NCBI RefSeq assembly: GCF_001435975.1
Contig: NZ_AYYR01000009.1
Coordinates: 113,672 to 177,671, forward strand
Direction: 5' to 3'
Length of the DNA stretch: 64,000 bases
DNA from: Secundilactobacillus collinoides DSM 20515 = JCM 1123
Lineage (GTDB): Bacteria > Bacillota > Bacilli > Lactobacillales > Lactobacillaceae
The notes below the pieces were generated by a model, which worked only from the letters and a program-made list of their open reading frames with translations, had not been told where the DNA came from and did not search any database. Below, piece by piece: positions 7,332 through 16,521 of the stretch. Positions within the stretch are counted from its first letter, which is position 1; each line of letters starts with the position of its first letter. The translations under genes were made by a program, and so were the position numbers.

Positions 7332-9140
7332 TTAGTTCAATAAAGTCTCGCTAAGTTGCATAAAGTCATCAATATCCTTTTCGATAAGCGCCACACCCTG
7401 CTCCCAGAAGTCGGGTTGGGTCAAGTCGACACCAAGGTGTTTTTGTGCGAGATCTTCCGTGCTCATATTGGCCGTGTCGCGTAACAGAGCGATGTACTGG
7501 TCCTCGAAATCACCGGATTGTTGTGCGCGAGCATAAATGCCGAGGCTGAATAGGTAACCGAAGACGTAGGGGAAGTTGTAAAACGGTACGTCATCGATAT
7601 AAAAGTGCAGTTTCGTGGCCCAAAAATGAGGGGAGTAACTGCTCAAGGAATTGTTGAACGCATCCTTTTGCGCCTGAAGCATCATGTTGTCGAGTTCTTC
7701 AGCCGTCAGCAGGTGGTCCTGACGTGCGTCATAGAAGCGGGTCTCAAACAGGAAGCGGGCGTGAATGTTGAGAAACATAGCTAGCGGGTTGACCATCTTA
7801 GCGTCTATCAAGGTTAATTTTTCCGCATCAGTCTTGGCTTCGCGAACATTGGCATCCGCCACGATCATTTCGGCAAACGTTGAGGCAGTCTCCGCAACGT
7901 TCATTGCGTAGTCCTGACGGAAGAACGGCAGGTCAGTCATGACGCTGCTGTGAAAGGCGTGACCCAGTTCGTGGGCGATGGTCGAGGCATCGTTGGCGGA
8001 GCCGGTGAAGGTCAGAAAGATTCGGGATTCACCAGTTTCCGGCAGGGATTCCATGTAGCCACCAGGCTGTTTATTGGGACGGTCTTCGGCTTCGATCCAC
8101 TGGTGGTCAAACGCGTATTGTGCGAGCTGCGCCATCTTTGGCGAAAACGCGCCGAATTGTTTAACGATAAAATCGGCTGCTTCGTCATAGGTAAACGTGT
8201 GCGGTTTAAAATCACCAACGTGAATCGGCGCTTCCACATCCTCCCAGCCGGCCCGCGATTTGCCCATTAATTCAGCTTTGCGTTGCAGGTAGGCGAGCAG
8301 CGGCTGCTTATGCGCATCAACGACCTGCCAGATAGTTTTCAGCGTTGCCGGTTTGAGCCGGTTCATTTCAAGCGGCCGTTTCAAGAAATCCGTGGTGCCA
8401 TGAGCTCTATAGTCAGTCAAACGCGCACCAGCCAGGTGATTCAGTGTGTCGGCAAACAGATCTTCTTTTTCAGCCCAAGCTGCTTCCCATTGTGGTAACA
8501 GTTCGGCACGATACTGCGGATCGGGATTGCCGAGCAACTGGTTATCCGCTTGGCCGGCAGACAGGGTGACGGAATTTCCGTCTGCATCATGAAATGGGAC
8601 TTGAATCGTTGCTACTAATGAATCATAGTGGCTGGACCAGGCTTTTAACCCGTCGATATTTAACTGGGTGATCAAGGCTTCTTGTGCCGGTGGCAGCAGT
8701 TCTTGACCCTGTTGGCGAAACTCCGTGAGGTTGAAGGTGAGTGCCTGCATCTGGGGTTGAGCCAGCAACTGTTGAAATTGCGTGTCAGTAAAATTGACGA
8801 GCAGCTGTTTATATGCAGTTTCTGCGATGTCAGCCTGAGCTTCAAGTTGTTGAACCCGGGCGGCCACGGGTTTCACGTCCGCGTTGGTGATGTCATCGGA
8901 GGCCTGACCGGTCACGAACACATCGGCTTGCAACAAACCTGCCTCGATTTTTTGTAACGTATCGGTAAGTTGGCTAAATGCCGGATAACGGGGTGCATCT
9001 TTGCCTGCATCATAGGCAGTTAATTGGCTTTGGAAGGTGGTAAGTTGTTCAGCGAGCGTCGTCAAACGCTGATTCAAGGCACTAGAGTGGATGCCACCAG
9101 CAAAAATCGATTCGAGATCCCAATTCATTTTATAGGTCAT
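7332..9140 (-). CDS. pepF: Oligoendopeptidase F
   Basis: 602-aa cytoplasmic zinc metallopeptidase of family M3B, cutting oligopeptides of roughly 7-17 residues imported from milk or plant protein. The zinc motif HELGHAFHS is present with the downstream glutamate in NVAETASTFAEM. Length matches the family. ATG 9140 follows AAAGGA; the frame to 9158 is not needed. Divergent from the membrane-anchored hydrolase on the right; the gap to it is short, so the two probably share an upstream region. Confidence 0.93.
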   Translation of the reverse strand: MTYKMNWDLESIFAGGIHSSALNQRLTTLAEQLTTFQSQLTAYDAGKDAPRYPAFSQLTDTLQKIEAGLLQADVFVTGQASDDITNADVKPVAARVQQLEAQADIAETAYKQLLVNFTDTQFQQLLAQPQMQALTFNLTEFRQQGQELLPPAQEALITQLNIDGLKAWSSHYDSLVATIQVPFHDADGNSVTLSAGQADNQLLGNPDPQYRAELLPQWEAAWAEKEDLFADTLNHLAGARLTDYRAHGTTDFLKRPLEMNRLKPATLKTIWQVVDAHKQPLLAYLQRKAELMGKSRAGWEDVEAPIHVGDFKPHTFTYDEAADFIVKQFGAFSPKMAQLAQYAFDHQWIEAEDRPNKQPGGYMESLPETGESRIFLTFTGSANDASTIAHELGHAFHSSVMTDLPFFRQDYAMNVAETASTFAEMIVADANVREAKTDAEKLTLIDAKMVNPLAMFLNIHARFLFETRFYDARQDHLLTAEELDNMMLQAQKDAFNNSLSSYSPHFWATKLHFYIDDVPFYNFPYVFGYLFSLGIYARAQQSGDFEDQYIALLRDTANMSTEDLAQKHLGVDLTQPDFWEQGVALIEKDIDDFMQLSETLLN

Positions 9141-9305
9141 GTTAAGCAGTCCTTTCACAAAAAAATCTTGCTTATAGTATAGCAGACCTTGACCGCAAAC
9201 CCGTTTTGCATCACCATAATCAAGTGCGGTATACTTACTAATTGTGACCTAGAAACACAACGAATAATCAAGGACATTAACCATCGAGAGAAAGAGGAAA
9301 ACACT

Positions 9306-10250
9306 GTGACAAAACGCAAAAAATATTGGCTCATCGGCCTTCTGACCGCTGTAGTTATCATCTGTATCGGCATCGGGGGTGCCGGCTATTACTTCTATAA
9401 TATGGCGGTTGCGCGGGGCAAGAAGGGGTTCGTAAACACTTCACTGACCATTAAGAAAAACGATCCGAACCGGACGCAAAAACTGTGGTACAAGCATGCA
9501 AAAAAATATACTTGGCACGAAATGTCAGCCACCGGTCATTTGAAATTGGTTGCCAGCTATGTTCCGGCAGCCAAGAAAACGACGAAAACAATTGTGATCG
9601 CTCACGGTTTCGGCGGCAGCAGTGCCAACATGGGCGCATATGCTGGGCTGTTTCATGAACTCGGTTATAACGTTCTACTACCGGATGACCGCGGAAATGG
9701 CCGCAGTCAGGGGAATTATATCGGCTACGGCTGGCCCGATCGGCTAGACTACTTGAAGTGGATCAAACAGGTCATTCATAAAAACGGCCAACAGTCTGAA
9801 ATCACTGTTTTTGGGACCAGTATGGGCGGTGCCACGACGATGATGGTCAGTGGCGAAAAAACGCCCAAACAAGTTAAAGCGTTTATCGAGGATTGCGGTT
9901 ATACCAGCGTTTACGATGAGATCGTTTACCAGGCAAAGTCCATGTACAACATTCCCCAGTACCCACTGGTGCCCGTCGTCAGCGCAATCAACTACCTGAA
10001 GAACGGTTACACCTTCAAGCAGGCCAGTGCGCTGAATCAGGTCAAGAAAAATCATAAACCGATGCTGTTTATCCACGGCACCAAGGACACCTTCGTGCCG
10101 ACCAGCATGGTGTACAAATTGTACAAGGCTGATAAGGGTCCAAAACAGCTCCTGCTGGTTAAGGGCGCTGAGCATGCGAAATCCTACGCTCACTCGCCGA
10201 AATTGTACACAAAAACGGTCAAAAAATTTCTGGATAAGTATATGAAGTAA
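9306..10250 (+). CDS. Membrane-anchored alpha/beta hydrolase
   Basis: 314-aa protein with an N-terminal signal anchor (residues about 6-30) after KRKK, placing the hydrolase domain outside the cell. The catalytic set is GTSMGG (Ser), HGTKDTFVP (Asp) and GAEHAKS (His), with the oxyanion block AHGFGGSS. Similar proteins are annotated as extracellular esterases or peptidases; substrate unknown. GTG 9306 is chosen because AAGAGG lies 8 bases upstream; the frame reaches back to 9189 without a ribosome site. Confidence 0.82.
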   Translation: MTKRKKYWLIGLLTAVVIICIGIGGAGYYFYNMAVARGKKGFVNTSLTIKKNDPNRTQKLWYKHAKKYTWHEMSATGHLKLVASYVPAAKKTTKTIVIAHGFGGSSANMGAYAGLFHELGYNVLLPDDRGNGRSQGNYIGYGWPDRLDYLKWIKQVIHKNGQQSEITVFGTSMGGATTMMVSGEKTPKQVKAFIEDCGYTSVYDEIVYQAKSMYNIPQYPLVPVVSAINYLKNGYTFKQASALNQVKKNHKPMLFIHGTKDTFVPTSMVYKLYKADKGPKQLLLVKGAEHAKSYAHSPKLYTKTVKKFLDKYMK

Positions 10251-10267
10251 TTTGCAAGTCGTCGCTT

Positions 10268-10294
10268 TTGTAATGCACCGTTTTGGCGTATAAT
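10268..10294 (+). promoter_or_regulatory. Probable promoter of the RNase Y gene
   Basis: TATAAT at 10289-10294 is a perfect -10 box about 50 bases before the TTG start; the -35 (TTGTAA at 10268-10273, 15-base spacer) is weak. Confidence 0.55.
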
Positions 10295-10343
10295 ATAAGG
10301 ATGACTGTGATTCTCTTATCATTAAAAAGAAAGGAGTGCCGTT

Positions 10344-11942
10344 TTGATTATTACAGGCCTTATCATTATCATGCTGGTGATCGGTTTTGTCATTGGCGGG
10401 GCGAGTCGTCGCCGTCAGTACAATACCGAGATTGCTAACGCGAAGCAACAGGCTCAGGCACTCCGGGAAAAGGCTCAAGCGGACGGCAAACGACAAGCAG
10501 CCCGCTACCTTGCCAAAGCCAAAACGACTATTCAAGATGAGCGCGACAACAGTGAAGCCGAGATTGCGGATCAGCAAACGGATGTGACTAACCGGGTCAA
10601 CCGGGTAGAACAACGCAAGACGTCCCTTGATCAAATGGCGGAACGTTTGGATCAGCGGCAATCGGCAATTGATGACACCAACAATGAAGTTAAAGCGGAA
10701 CGTAACCTGTTGGCACAAAAGCGGCACGAAGCTTCAGAACTGTCTCACAAGCGGCAGGACGCCATTGCTGAACGGGCTGAACTTCAACCCGAAGCTGCCC
10801 AACAGATGATTCGCGATGAAACGACCCAGCAACTGGCTAACGAAAAGGATGCCACGGTACGTGAACTCACGGACAACGCAGAAGCTTCCGCGGACAAGAC
10901 CGCCCGCAATCTAATCATTGAAGCCATTCAACGCGGGCCGATTGATTTGCCGCGAGAACACGCGGAACATACCGTTCTGGTGCCGACCAACGATACGAAA
11001 ACAAAGCTCGTTGGACGTGACGGTCAACACATTCGATTGCTGGAATCACTGACTGGGACTGATTTGGTCTTTGACACCGAACAGCCCAATGTTTTGATTA
11101 TCAGTACCCACAATCCGGTCCGGCGAGAAACCGCACGGATTGCCATTGAAAGTCTCTTAGCGTCGCGCAAGATCACGGCTTCTAACATCGAAAAACAAGT
11201 TTTGACCGCCGAAAACGACGTGCTTAAAGACCTGCGACAGACTGGTGAAAAGACTGTCAGTTCGCTGAAAATCGGCTTTATGCATCCTGATTTCATGAAA
11301 TTGATTGGCCGGCTTAAGTTTCGGACGTCATATGGTCAAAACATGTTGAGTCACTCCATTGAAGTGGCTCAAATGTGCGGTGTGATGGCTTCAGAGCTGA
11401 GTGAAAACGTTCGGTTAGCTAAGCGGGCTGGCCTGTTGCACGATATCGGGAAGTCAATTGACCACGAGATCGAAGGTACCCACGTTGAAATCGGTACCGC
11501 CTTAGCAACTGCTTACGGCGAAGATCCGCTCGTTATCAACGCAATCGCTGCGCATCACGGGGATGTGGAAGCCATTTCGCCAATTGCCACCTTGGTAGCC
11601 GCTGCTGACTCTGTTTCAGGGTCACGGCCTGGTGCCCGGAGTGAATCAGTCGAAGACTATATCAATCGTCTTCATAGTTTGGAAAAAATCGCCAACGACC
11701 ATAACGGTGTTCAGGATAGTTACGCTATTCAAGCCGGTCGTGAGATTCGAATCGTTGTACAACCGAAAGTCTTGGACGATGACGCCAGTGCTAAGCTGAC
11801 CAACGACGTTAAGGACCAAATCGAACGTGACCTGACTTACCCTGGTAAGATCAAGGTCACCACGATTCGCGAACTGCGGGCTGTCGAATACGTTGGTGAT
11901 AAACCAACGAAGAAAAAGAATAAAAAGAAAAAACGCGCCTAA
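10344..11942 (+). CDS. rny: Ribonuclease Y (divergent, possibly a second copy)
   Basis: 532-aa membrane-anchored endoribonuclease that starts mRNA decay. It shows an N-terminal membrane helix (2-20), a long coiled coil (25-190), a KH domain with GRDG (224-227) and an HD domain with HDIGKS (366-371). The KH loop is GRDGQHI where most RNase Y have GREGRNI, the conserved ADALSAARPGAR is ADSVSGSRPGAR, and a lysine-rich tail (KKKNKKKKR) is added. It is not beside recA or cinA, where rny usually lies in lactobacilli. TTG 10344 is the start, 7 bases after AAAGGAG. Confidence 0.88.
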   Translation: MIITGLIIIMLVIGFVIGGASRRRQYNTEIANAKQQAQALREKAQADGKRQAARYLAKAKTTIQDERDNSEAEIADQQTDVTNRVNRVEQRKTSLDQMAERLDQRQSAIDDTNNEVKAERNLLAQKRHEASELSHKRQDAIAERAELQPEAAQQMIRDETTQQLANEKDATVRELTDNAEASADKTARNLIIEAIQRGPIDLPREHAEHTVLVPTNDTKTKLVGRDGQHIRLLESLTGTDLVFDTEQPNVLIISTHNPVRRETARIAIESLLASRKITASNIEKQVLTAENDVLKDLRQTGEKTVSSLKIGFMHPDFMKLIGRLKFRTSYGQNMLSHSIEVAQMCGVMASELSENVRLAKRAGLLHDIGKSIDHEIEGTHVEIGTALATAYGEDPLVINAIAAHHGDVEAISPIATLVAAADSVSGSRPGARSESVEDYINRLHSLEKIANDHNGVQDSYAIQAGREIRIVVQPKVLDDDASAKLTNDVKDQIERDLTYPGKIKVTTIRELRAVEYVGDKPTKKKNKKKKRA

Positions 11943-11943
11943 T

Positions 11944-11980
11944 AAAACCGCCTTTTCATTTTGAAAGGGCGGTTTTTTTT
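11944..11980 (+). terminator. Intrinsic terminator after rny
   Basis: Stem AAAACCGCC / GGGCGGTTTT followed by a run of eight T, two bases after the rny stop. Confidence 0.93.
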
Positions 11981-12055
11981 GTGTTTTGACTGAGATTCAC
12001 GCTGGTGGCCTATTGCATACCGCCGATATACAGCACTTCATGCAATAATGGATAC

Positions 12056-12083
12056 CAAAAAAGACACCCAACGAACGGGTGTC
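12056..12083 (-). terminator. Intrinsic terminator of the 5'-nucleotidase gene
   Basis: On the minus strand GACACCC / GGGTGTC with a 7-base loop and a six-T tail, touching the stop codon of the leftward gene. Confidence 0.9.
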
Positions 12084-13646
12084 CTAGCGAATAACTTCAA
12101 AATTATGATTGACTGTTGCGTTGACTTTGGGATGATGGCGCAGATAGTCGGCAATGATTTGGCTCATTGGGGTTTTGTTTTCGGCAATGATCTTGTCCGC
12201 AGAAAACATTCCGAAGTGGCCGCCGCCACCAGCTCGGTAGCGGTTGAGTGCGATTCTAAATTCTTGATCATCGGTGACTGGCAGCCCCCGATAGGTAAGC
12301 CGGTCGATGCGCTGACCAATTGGGTTGGCGACGTTGATGCGGTAATTGATGCCTTCGTACATATCGTAGTTATAATGGCGTAATTTCGGAGAATAGAAGG
12401 CGGGATTGACCGCGATGTTGCCATCGTCATCCAGCATAAAGTATTCGGCACTCTGTTCCAGTGCTGCTTTGAGGTCTCTGCCGGTGATCAGTTCCAGGGC
12501 GAGACCATCCGGATAAACGTAGTTGGTCATGATATTGCGCATGGTGATCGGGTCTTCGAAACCATGACCCTCGTTGTTAAATAATGATGTTGCTGAAATA
12601 TCGGCATCCATGGTTTCGATTTGGACGCGTTGAATAAATTCGGTGTATGCCGTTTCGACCATGCGGGCTTTGGCGGCATCGGTAAAGGTGAGGTGACCCT
12701 TGATTTTTGCCAGGGGTTCCGCTAGCCAGCCATCGACAGTTTGGTCGATCGATTTGCTCGCGCGACGCATGGTGTCATCAAAGGGCGCGTTTTTGGTATC
12801 TAACAACTCAGCGGTGTGATCCACGACCATGTAGCCGGTCTTTGTTTTTTCAATAGTCAGTGTGATTTTTCCAACGGCTTCACCGCGATATCCGGGCTGG
12901 GTGACGGGCACGCCAAACAGGGTATCAGCTATTTTACGGTGTTGGTGGCCAGTGACCAAAGCGTCAATGCCATCCACCTCTTCTAGTAGCTGGTAAGCCT
13001 CGTTTTCGCCGTTACTAACGGATTCAATGAGCTGTCCGGTTTTGACGTTGCGCTCAAAGCCGCCGTGGTAACAGACGACCACGACATCCGCAATCTTGTG
13101 CAGCGCCGGGACAAGTTCACGCGCTACGGAAACGGCTGACCGGAATTCAACGTCGTAAACGTTGCTGTGGTTCCGCCACTGCATGACGGCTCTTGTGGTG
13201 AGACCGATAATGGCCACTTTGACGCCGTTAAATTCCATGATCCGGTAACGTTGACCAAACAGCGGGTGATCATCGCCGTTTAATAAGTTGGCGTTGATGA
13301 TCTTACGGTCCGTTGCGTTAATGGCCTGCTCCAAGTAGGCGGTGCCATAATCAAATTCATGGTTGCCCAAGATGCCGATATCGTAATGAATTTGGTTATA
13401 AATATGCGTCAGCGGCTGCGGGTCGCGCGTTTGCTGGACCTGGGCAACATAGTAGGCCAGGGGCGACCCGGCCAGAAAATCGCCGTTATCCACGGTGATC
13501 ACGGGTCCGGTGGCAGCTTGCTGTTCGCGGTGAATCACACTGGCTGCCCGAATCAGACCAAACGGCATATTTGCATTAGGTTTAACGTAGTTCGTAGGAA
13601 AAACGAAACCATGCGTGTCGCTGGTCGAAAGAATGGTCAGTTTCAT
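12084..13646 (-). CDS. 5'-nucleotidase / metallophosphoesterase
   Basis: 520-aa two-domain protein of the UshA/CpdB/YunD class. The N-terminal calcineurin-like domain carries SDTHGFVFP, DNGDFLAGSP, GNHEFDYG and TGHQHRK, the metal ligands. The C-terminal 5'-nucleotidase domain (about 330-500) includes the GGGGHFGMF region. There is no signal peptide, as in B. subtilis YunD, so it probably acts inside the cell on nucleotides or UDP-sugars. GGAGGTAAC precedes ATG 13646. Confidence 0.88.
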   Translation of the reverse strand: MKLTILSTSDTHGFVFPTNYVKPNANMPFGLIRAASVIHREQQAATGPVITVDNGDFLAGSPLAYYVAQVQQTRDPQPLTHIYNQIHYDIGILGNHEFDYGTAYLEQAINATDRKIINANLLNGDDHPLFGQRYRIMEFNGVKVAIIGLTTRAVMQWRNHSNVYDVEFRSAVSVARELVPALHKIADVVVVCYHGGFERNVKTGQLIESVSNGENEAYQLLEEVDGIDALVTGHQHRKIADTLFGVPVTQPGYRGEAVGKITLTIEKTKTGYMVVDHTAELLDTKNAPFDDTMRRASKSIDQTVDGWLAEPLAKIKGHLTFTDAAKARMVETAYTEFIQRVQIETMDADISATSLFNNEGHGFEDPITMRNIMTNYVYPDGLALELITGRDLKAALEQSAEYFMLDDDGNIAVNPAFYSPKLRHYNYDMYEGINYRINVANPIGQRIDRLTYRGLPVTDDQEFRIALNRYRAGGGGHFGMFSADKIIAENKTPMSQIIADYLRHHPKVNATVNHNFEVIR

Positions 13647-13988
13647 GTGTTACCTCCATTGGCGAAATATCGTCGTAAATTGAGTCCGTTAACAGCTTAC
13701 AAGGAGATAAAGGAGTTTACCAGCGATGTCTCAAACAACGCGTGACAACCTTCGTTAATCAAGTGAACAATAAGCAGATAATGACCCATCTTTAGTATAA
13801 AATTATAAGCCAGTTGTCTAACAATGACAAATGGAGAGTGAGGGTAATCGTTTTTGACGGTGTCCAAGGTCTTTTTGAAGTGTGATGCGGAAAAAAGCGA
13901 CAAAATGAAGCCTGTTTGAAACATTTCTGTCGGTACATAGAACCCCAATCGTGTTTACGAAGTATATCCAGTACTGATACTGGTCCAA
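13647..13988. other. Gap without a supportable gene
   Basis: Several overlapping minus-strand frames exist here but none has a ribosome site or a recognisable product. AAGGAG occurs on the plus strand near 13700 without an open frame behind it. Confidence 0.5.
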
Positions 13989-14135
13989 TCAGCGCGCCTT
14001 CAATAAAATATGTGCGATTTGGGAACAAATGATAATGACGATAATACCGATTATTTTTAACCAAAGTGCTGACGGTCCAAATAGGACCCATAATACTATT
14101 AACAGCAGCTCACAAAAGAAAATAATGTAACGCAT
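13989..14135 (-). CDS. Small membrane protein (48 aa)
   Basis: A 48-residue protein with two hydrophobic segments (about 3-18 and 25-41) and a basic C-terminal end. ATG 14135 has a strong GAGGAGG eight bases upstream, which is why the longer frame to 14201 is rejected. Function unknown; no operon partner. Confidence 0.6.
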   Translation of the reverse strand: MRYIIFFCELLLIVLWVLFGPSALWLKIIGIIVIIICSQIAHILLKAR

Positions 14136-14291
14136 ATAAAGCCCTCCTCTGATTGAAGCATCAAAACTGGTGATGAATGGTGACAGCAGTTGTCGCAGCA
14201 ACTACTGGTTATTCAAAATTGGCTTAGATGCAGCCAGCGTAACAACCCTTGATATCAGGCATTGTGCCAGTTAAACCGGTTTTAATCCCAT

Positions 14292-14350
14292 GAAAAAACG
14301 GCGCCGACATTAAGATCCTAATTTGAATCTAGCAAGCAGCGTCGTTTTTA
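14292..14350 (-). terminator. Terminator downstream of gadB
   Basis: Arms AAAACGGCGC and GCGTCGTTTT (one wobble) with a loop of about 27 bases; on the minus strand the stem is followed by TTTTTT. Confidence 0.7.
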
Positions 14351-14395
14351 ATATTTTAAATCAGCTCAATAAAAAGGGAGATTCGGCGCACGTCT

Positions 14396-15802
14396 TTAAT
14401 GTGTGAACCCGTATCGCTTAGGCTTTTCTGATTCATGGAACACAATGTGCGCGTTGTTCAGCTCATCAATTGCCGATTTAAGGTCCTGCACAAAATCAAC
14501 GGCCATATTCATGCCGAAATCCGCTCGGACAACGATCCGTTGCACAACGGTCTGAGAAAGGTCAGCGGGTAAGGGGTAGGAAGGCACTTGCCAGCCCTTC
14601 ATTAAGAGCCGGTCAGAGAGGTCGTAGAGAGTCCATTCGTGCGTCTTGTCCGGTATCTGGCTGTAGCAGATGACCGGTAACTGGGCACCGTCGTTAACGA
14701 TGCTAAACAACCCAGTCTCACGTAATTCTTGCGTCAGGTACGCTGCGACTTCGTGAGTTCGGGTGTGAATGGCTTTGTAACCCTGATAGCCATAACGAAT
14801 GAAGTTGTAGTACTGCCCGATCAACTGCGAGGCACTGTGTGAAAAATTGATTGCCATGGTGGGCAGTTCGCCCCCCAAGTAGCTGACCTTAAAAACAAGC
14901 TCCTCTGGCAAAAATTGTTTATCACGCCAGAGGACCCAGCCGACACCGGGGTAGACAAGGCCGTATTTGTGTCCCGAAGCATTGATTGAAATGACGTTTT
15001 TTAACCGAAAATCCCATTTGAGATCGGCTTCCATAAACGGGGTATAGAAACCGCCGGAAGCCGCGTCTACGTGGATATAAACAGGAAAATCAGTATTTTG
15101 ATTGTGGACTTCAACTAACTTATTCAAGCCGGCAATATCATCGTAACGGCCACTATACGTGATTCCGAGAATGCCAACGATACCGATTGTATAGTCGTCG
15201 ACGTAGTCCATGACTTTATCGAGATCAAGCGACAGGTGATTAGCATCCATCGGTACCGTTCGCAGTTCAACATCCCAGTAGACGCAGAATTTTTCCCAGC
15301 AGACTTGGTAGCCGGAACTGATGACTAAATTTGGTTTTTTAGCATTGGTGTCCAGACCATGTTTTTGCGCGTTTTTTCGCCAGTTGAACTTCATGGCCAT
15401 GCCGCCTAGCATGCAGGCTTCGGAGGAACCGATAGTCGATGTTCCCATGAATTTTTCCTCGCTCGGCGCGTGCCACAGGTTCGCAATGATGTTGACACAA
15501 CGGTTTTCAATGTCCGCCGTCCGCGGATATTCAGATTTATCGATGGCGTTTTTTTCAAACGATTGTGCCATGAGTTTTTCCGCTTCTGGTTCCATATAGG
15601 TTTGACAAAAAGTTGCAAGGTTCAGGCGCGAATTGCCTTCGTCCAACAGTTCGTCGGAAACAAGTTCATATGCTTCACGTGGTTCGATCGGGGTGTCGTT
15701 GAGTTTGAATTTCGGAATGTCGCGGCCTTCTGCACTTGATCCGAAAATCGGGCTTAAGTACTTATTCTCCTCGTCTGAGGGCTTTCCATAGAGCATTGCC
15801 AT
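14396..15802 (-). CDS. gadB: Glutamate decarboxylase
   Basis: 468-aa PLP enzyme making GABA from glutamate and consuming a cytoplasmic proton; acid resistance. Very close to L. brevis GadB by eye: GNSRLNLATFCQTYMEPEA, TSTIGSSEACMLGG, HVDAASGGFYTPF, and the PLP lysine K279 in INASGHKYG; the C terminus ends YGFTH. The ribosome site is GGAGGAGG. Normally paired with the glutamate/GABA antiporter GadC, but none is adjacent; the neighbour is a terminator and then a Na+/H+ antiporter. Regulation probably acts through the inverted repeats upstream (15851-15905). Confidence 0.96.
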   Translation of the reverse strand: MAMLYGKPSDEENKYLSPIFGSSAEGRDIPKFKLNDTPIEPREAYELVSDELLDEGNSRLNLATFCQTYMEPEAEKLMAQSFEKNAIDKSEYPRTADIENRCVNIIANLWHAPSEEKFMGTSTIGSSEACMLGGMAMKFNWRKNAQKHGLDTNAKKPNLVISSGYQVCWEKFCVYWDVELRTVPMDANHLSLDLDKVMDYVDDYTIGIVGILGITYSGRYDDIAGLNKLVEVHNQNTDFPVYIHVDAASGGFYTPFMEADLKWDFRLKNVISINASGHKYGLVYPGVGWVLWRDKQFLPEELVFKVSYLGGELPTMAINFSHSASQLIGQYYNFIRYGYQGYKAIHTRTHEVAAYLTQELRETGLFSIVNDGAQLPVICYSQIPDKTHEWTLYDLSDRLLMKGWQVPSYPLPADLSQTVVQRIVVRADFGMNMAVDFVQDLKSAIDELNNAHIVFHESEKPKRYGFTH

Positions 15803-15850
15803 TATTACATCCTCCTCCTGTGTGCATCAGCTATCCGTCACAATAAATCG

Positions 15851-15905
15851 GTTACATTTGTGCCGAACAGCCTATGCGTTAAATGTAACTAATAAACACG
15901 TGTTT
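15851..15905 (-). promoter_or_regulatory. Inverted repeats in the gadB upstream region
   Basis: GTTACATTT (15851-15859) and AAATGTAAC (15881-15889) are perfect arms 21 bases apart, about two helical turns. Next to them AAACACGTGTTT (15894-15905) is a perfect 12-base palindrome. They lie 50-100 bases before the gadB start and are good operator candidates. Confidence 0.55.
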
Positions 15906-16287
15906 GTAAACGGAAGTGCCCATGCCTGCCATCGAAGTATTGCTCGCAAAAAAACGTTCTAACAGGCTTTAAGGAATATTAGGTGGTAATTATGACAAGA
16001 AACCCAATATGTATGGTGTCTTTTGCCGATCAAGCGGATGTTATAACGTTTTCACGAGCTAAATAAGCGATATTAGATGGTTCATGACGTTAAATATTGC
16101 TGAGAAAAACGTGATTTAAACACGTTCTTTAATCCTGAATAATCAGAAAAACAAGAAAAATAGTTCGGTAAATGGCTGAAAGACAACATGGTGAGCATGA
16201 ATTGTTGCGGTTTTATTGGCACGTGATTTGATTGTTTAGAACACTTCTAAACGTTGTGATATCAGGGGTTAGATGAATGAAGACACA
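15906..16287. other. Non-coding stretch
   Basis: No gene supported. It contains another imperfect palindrome, AACGTG-N7-CACGTT (16109-16127), reusing the CACGTG/CACGT core seen at 15894-15905. Confidence 0.4.
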
Positions 16288-16318
16288 AAAAAACCTGTCC
16301 GGGGGAGGACAGGTTTTA
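16288..16318 (-). terminator. Terminator of the Na+/H+ antiporter gene
   Basis: AAACCTGTCC / GGACAGGTTT with a 6-base GC loop; on the minus strand followed by a run of seven T. It lies about 200 bases past the antiporter stop, leaving a long 3' region. Confidence 0.85.
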
Positions 16319-16373
16319 CACATAGGAGTAGGCATTTTCGTGATGGGGTTCACGGAAATATAAATTTTACTTT

Positions 16374-16424
16374 GGAGGAGTAAAATGAAAAAGCTTACTT
16401 AATATTTGTAATTTAAATATTAAA
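16374..16424 (+). other. Mini-ORF with strong ribosome site and A/T hairpin
   Basis: GGAGGAG (16374-16380) precedes ATG 16385, which opens a five-codon frame MKKLT ending at TAA 16402, followed by the hairpin TTAATATTT / AAATATTAA. No larger gene follows. Could be a leader peptide, a decayed gene start, or chance. Confidence 0.35.
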
Positions 16425-16521
16425 CTATGCTCTTAATATAAAGGATAAATGTGAAGAAAGTGTGAATTTCTGATAACAAAATCGTAACTGAACTTGATAA
16501 AGCAATGGTTTACCCCGTAAA

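Noticed and set aside
9744-10727. 327-codon minus-strand frame
   Set aside because: Antisense to the hydrolase and RNase Y genes, both with clear domains; a shadow of their codon usage.
13697-14091. Two overlapping minus-strand frames (83 and 99 codons)
   Set aside because: They overlap each other and the better supported 48-aa gene, and have no ribosome sites or recognisable products.
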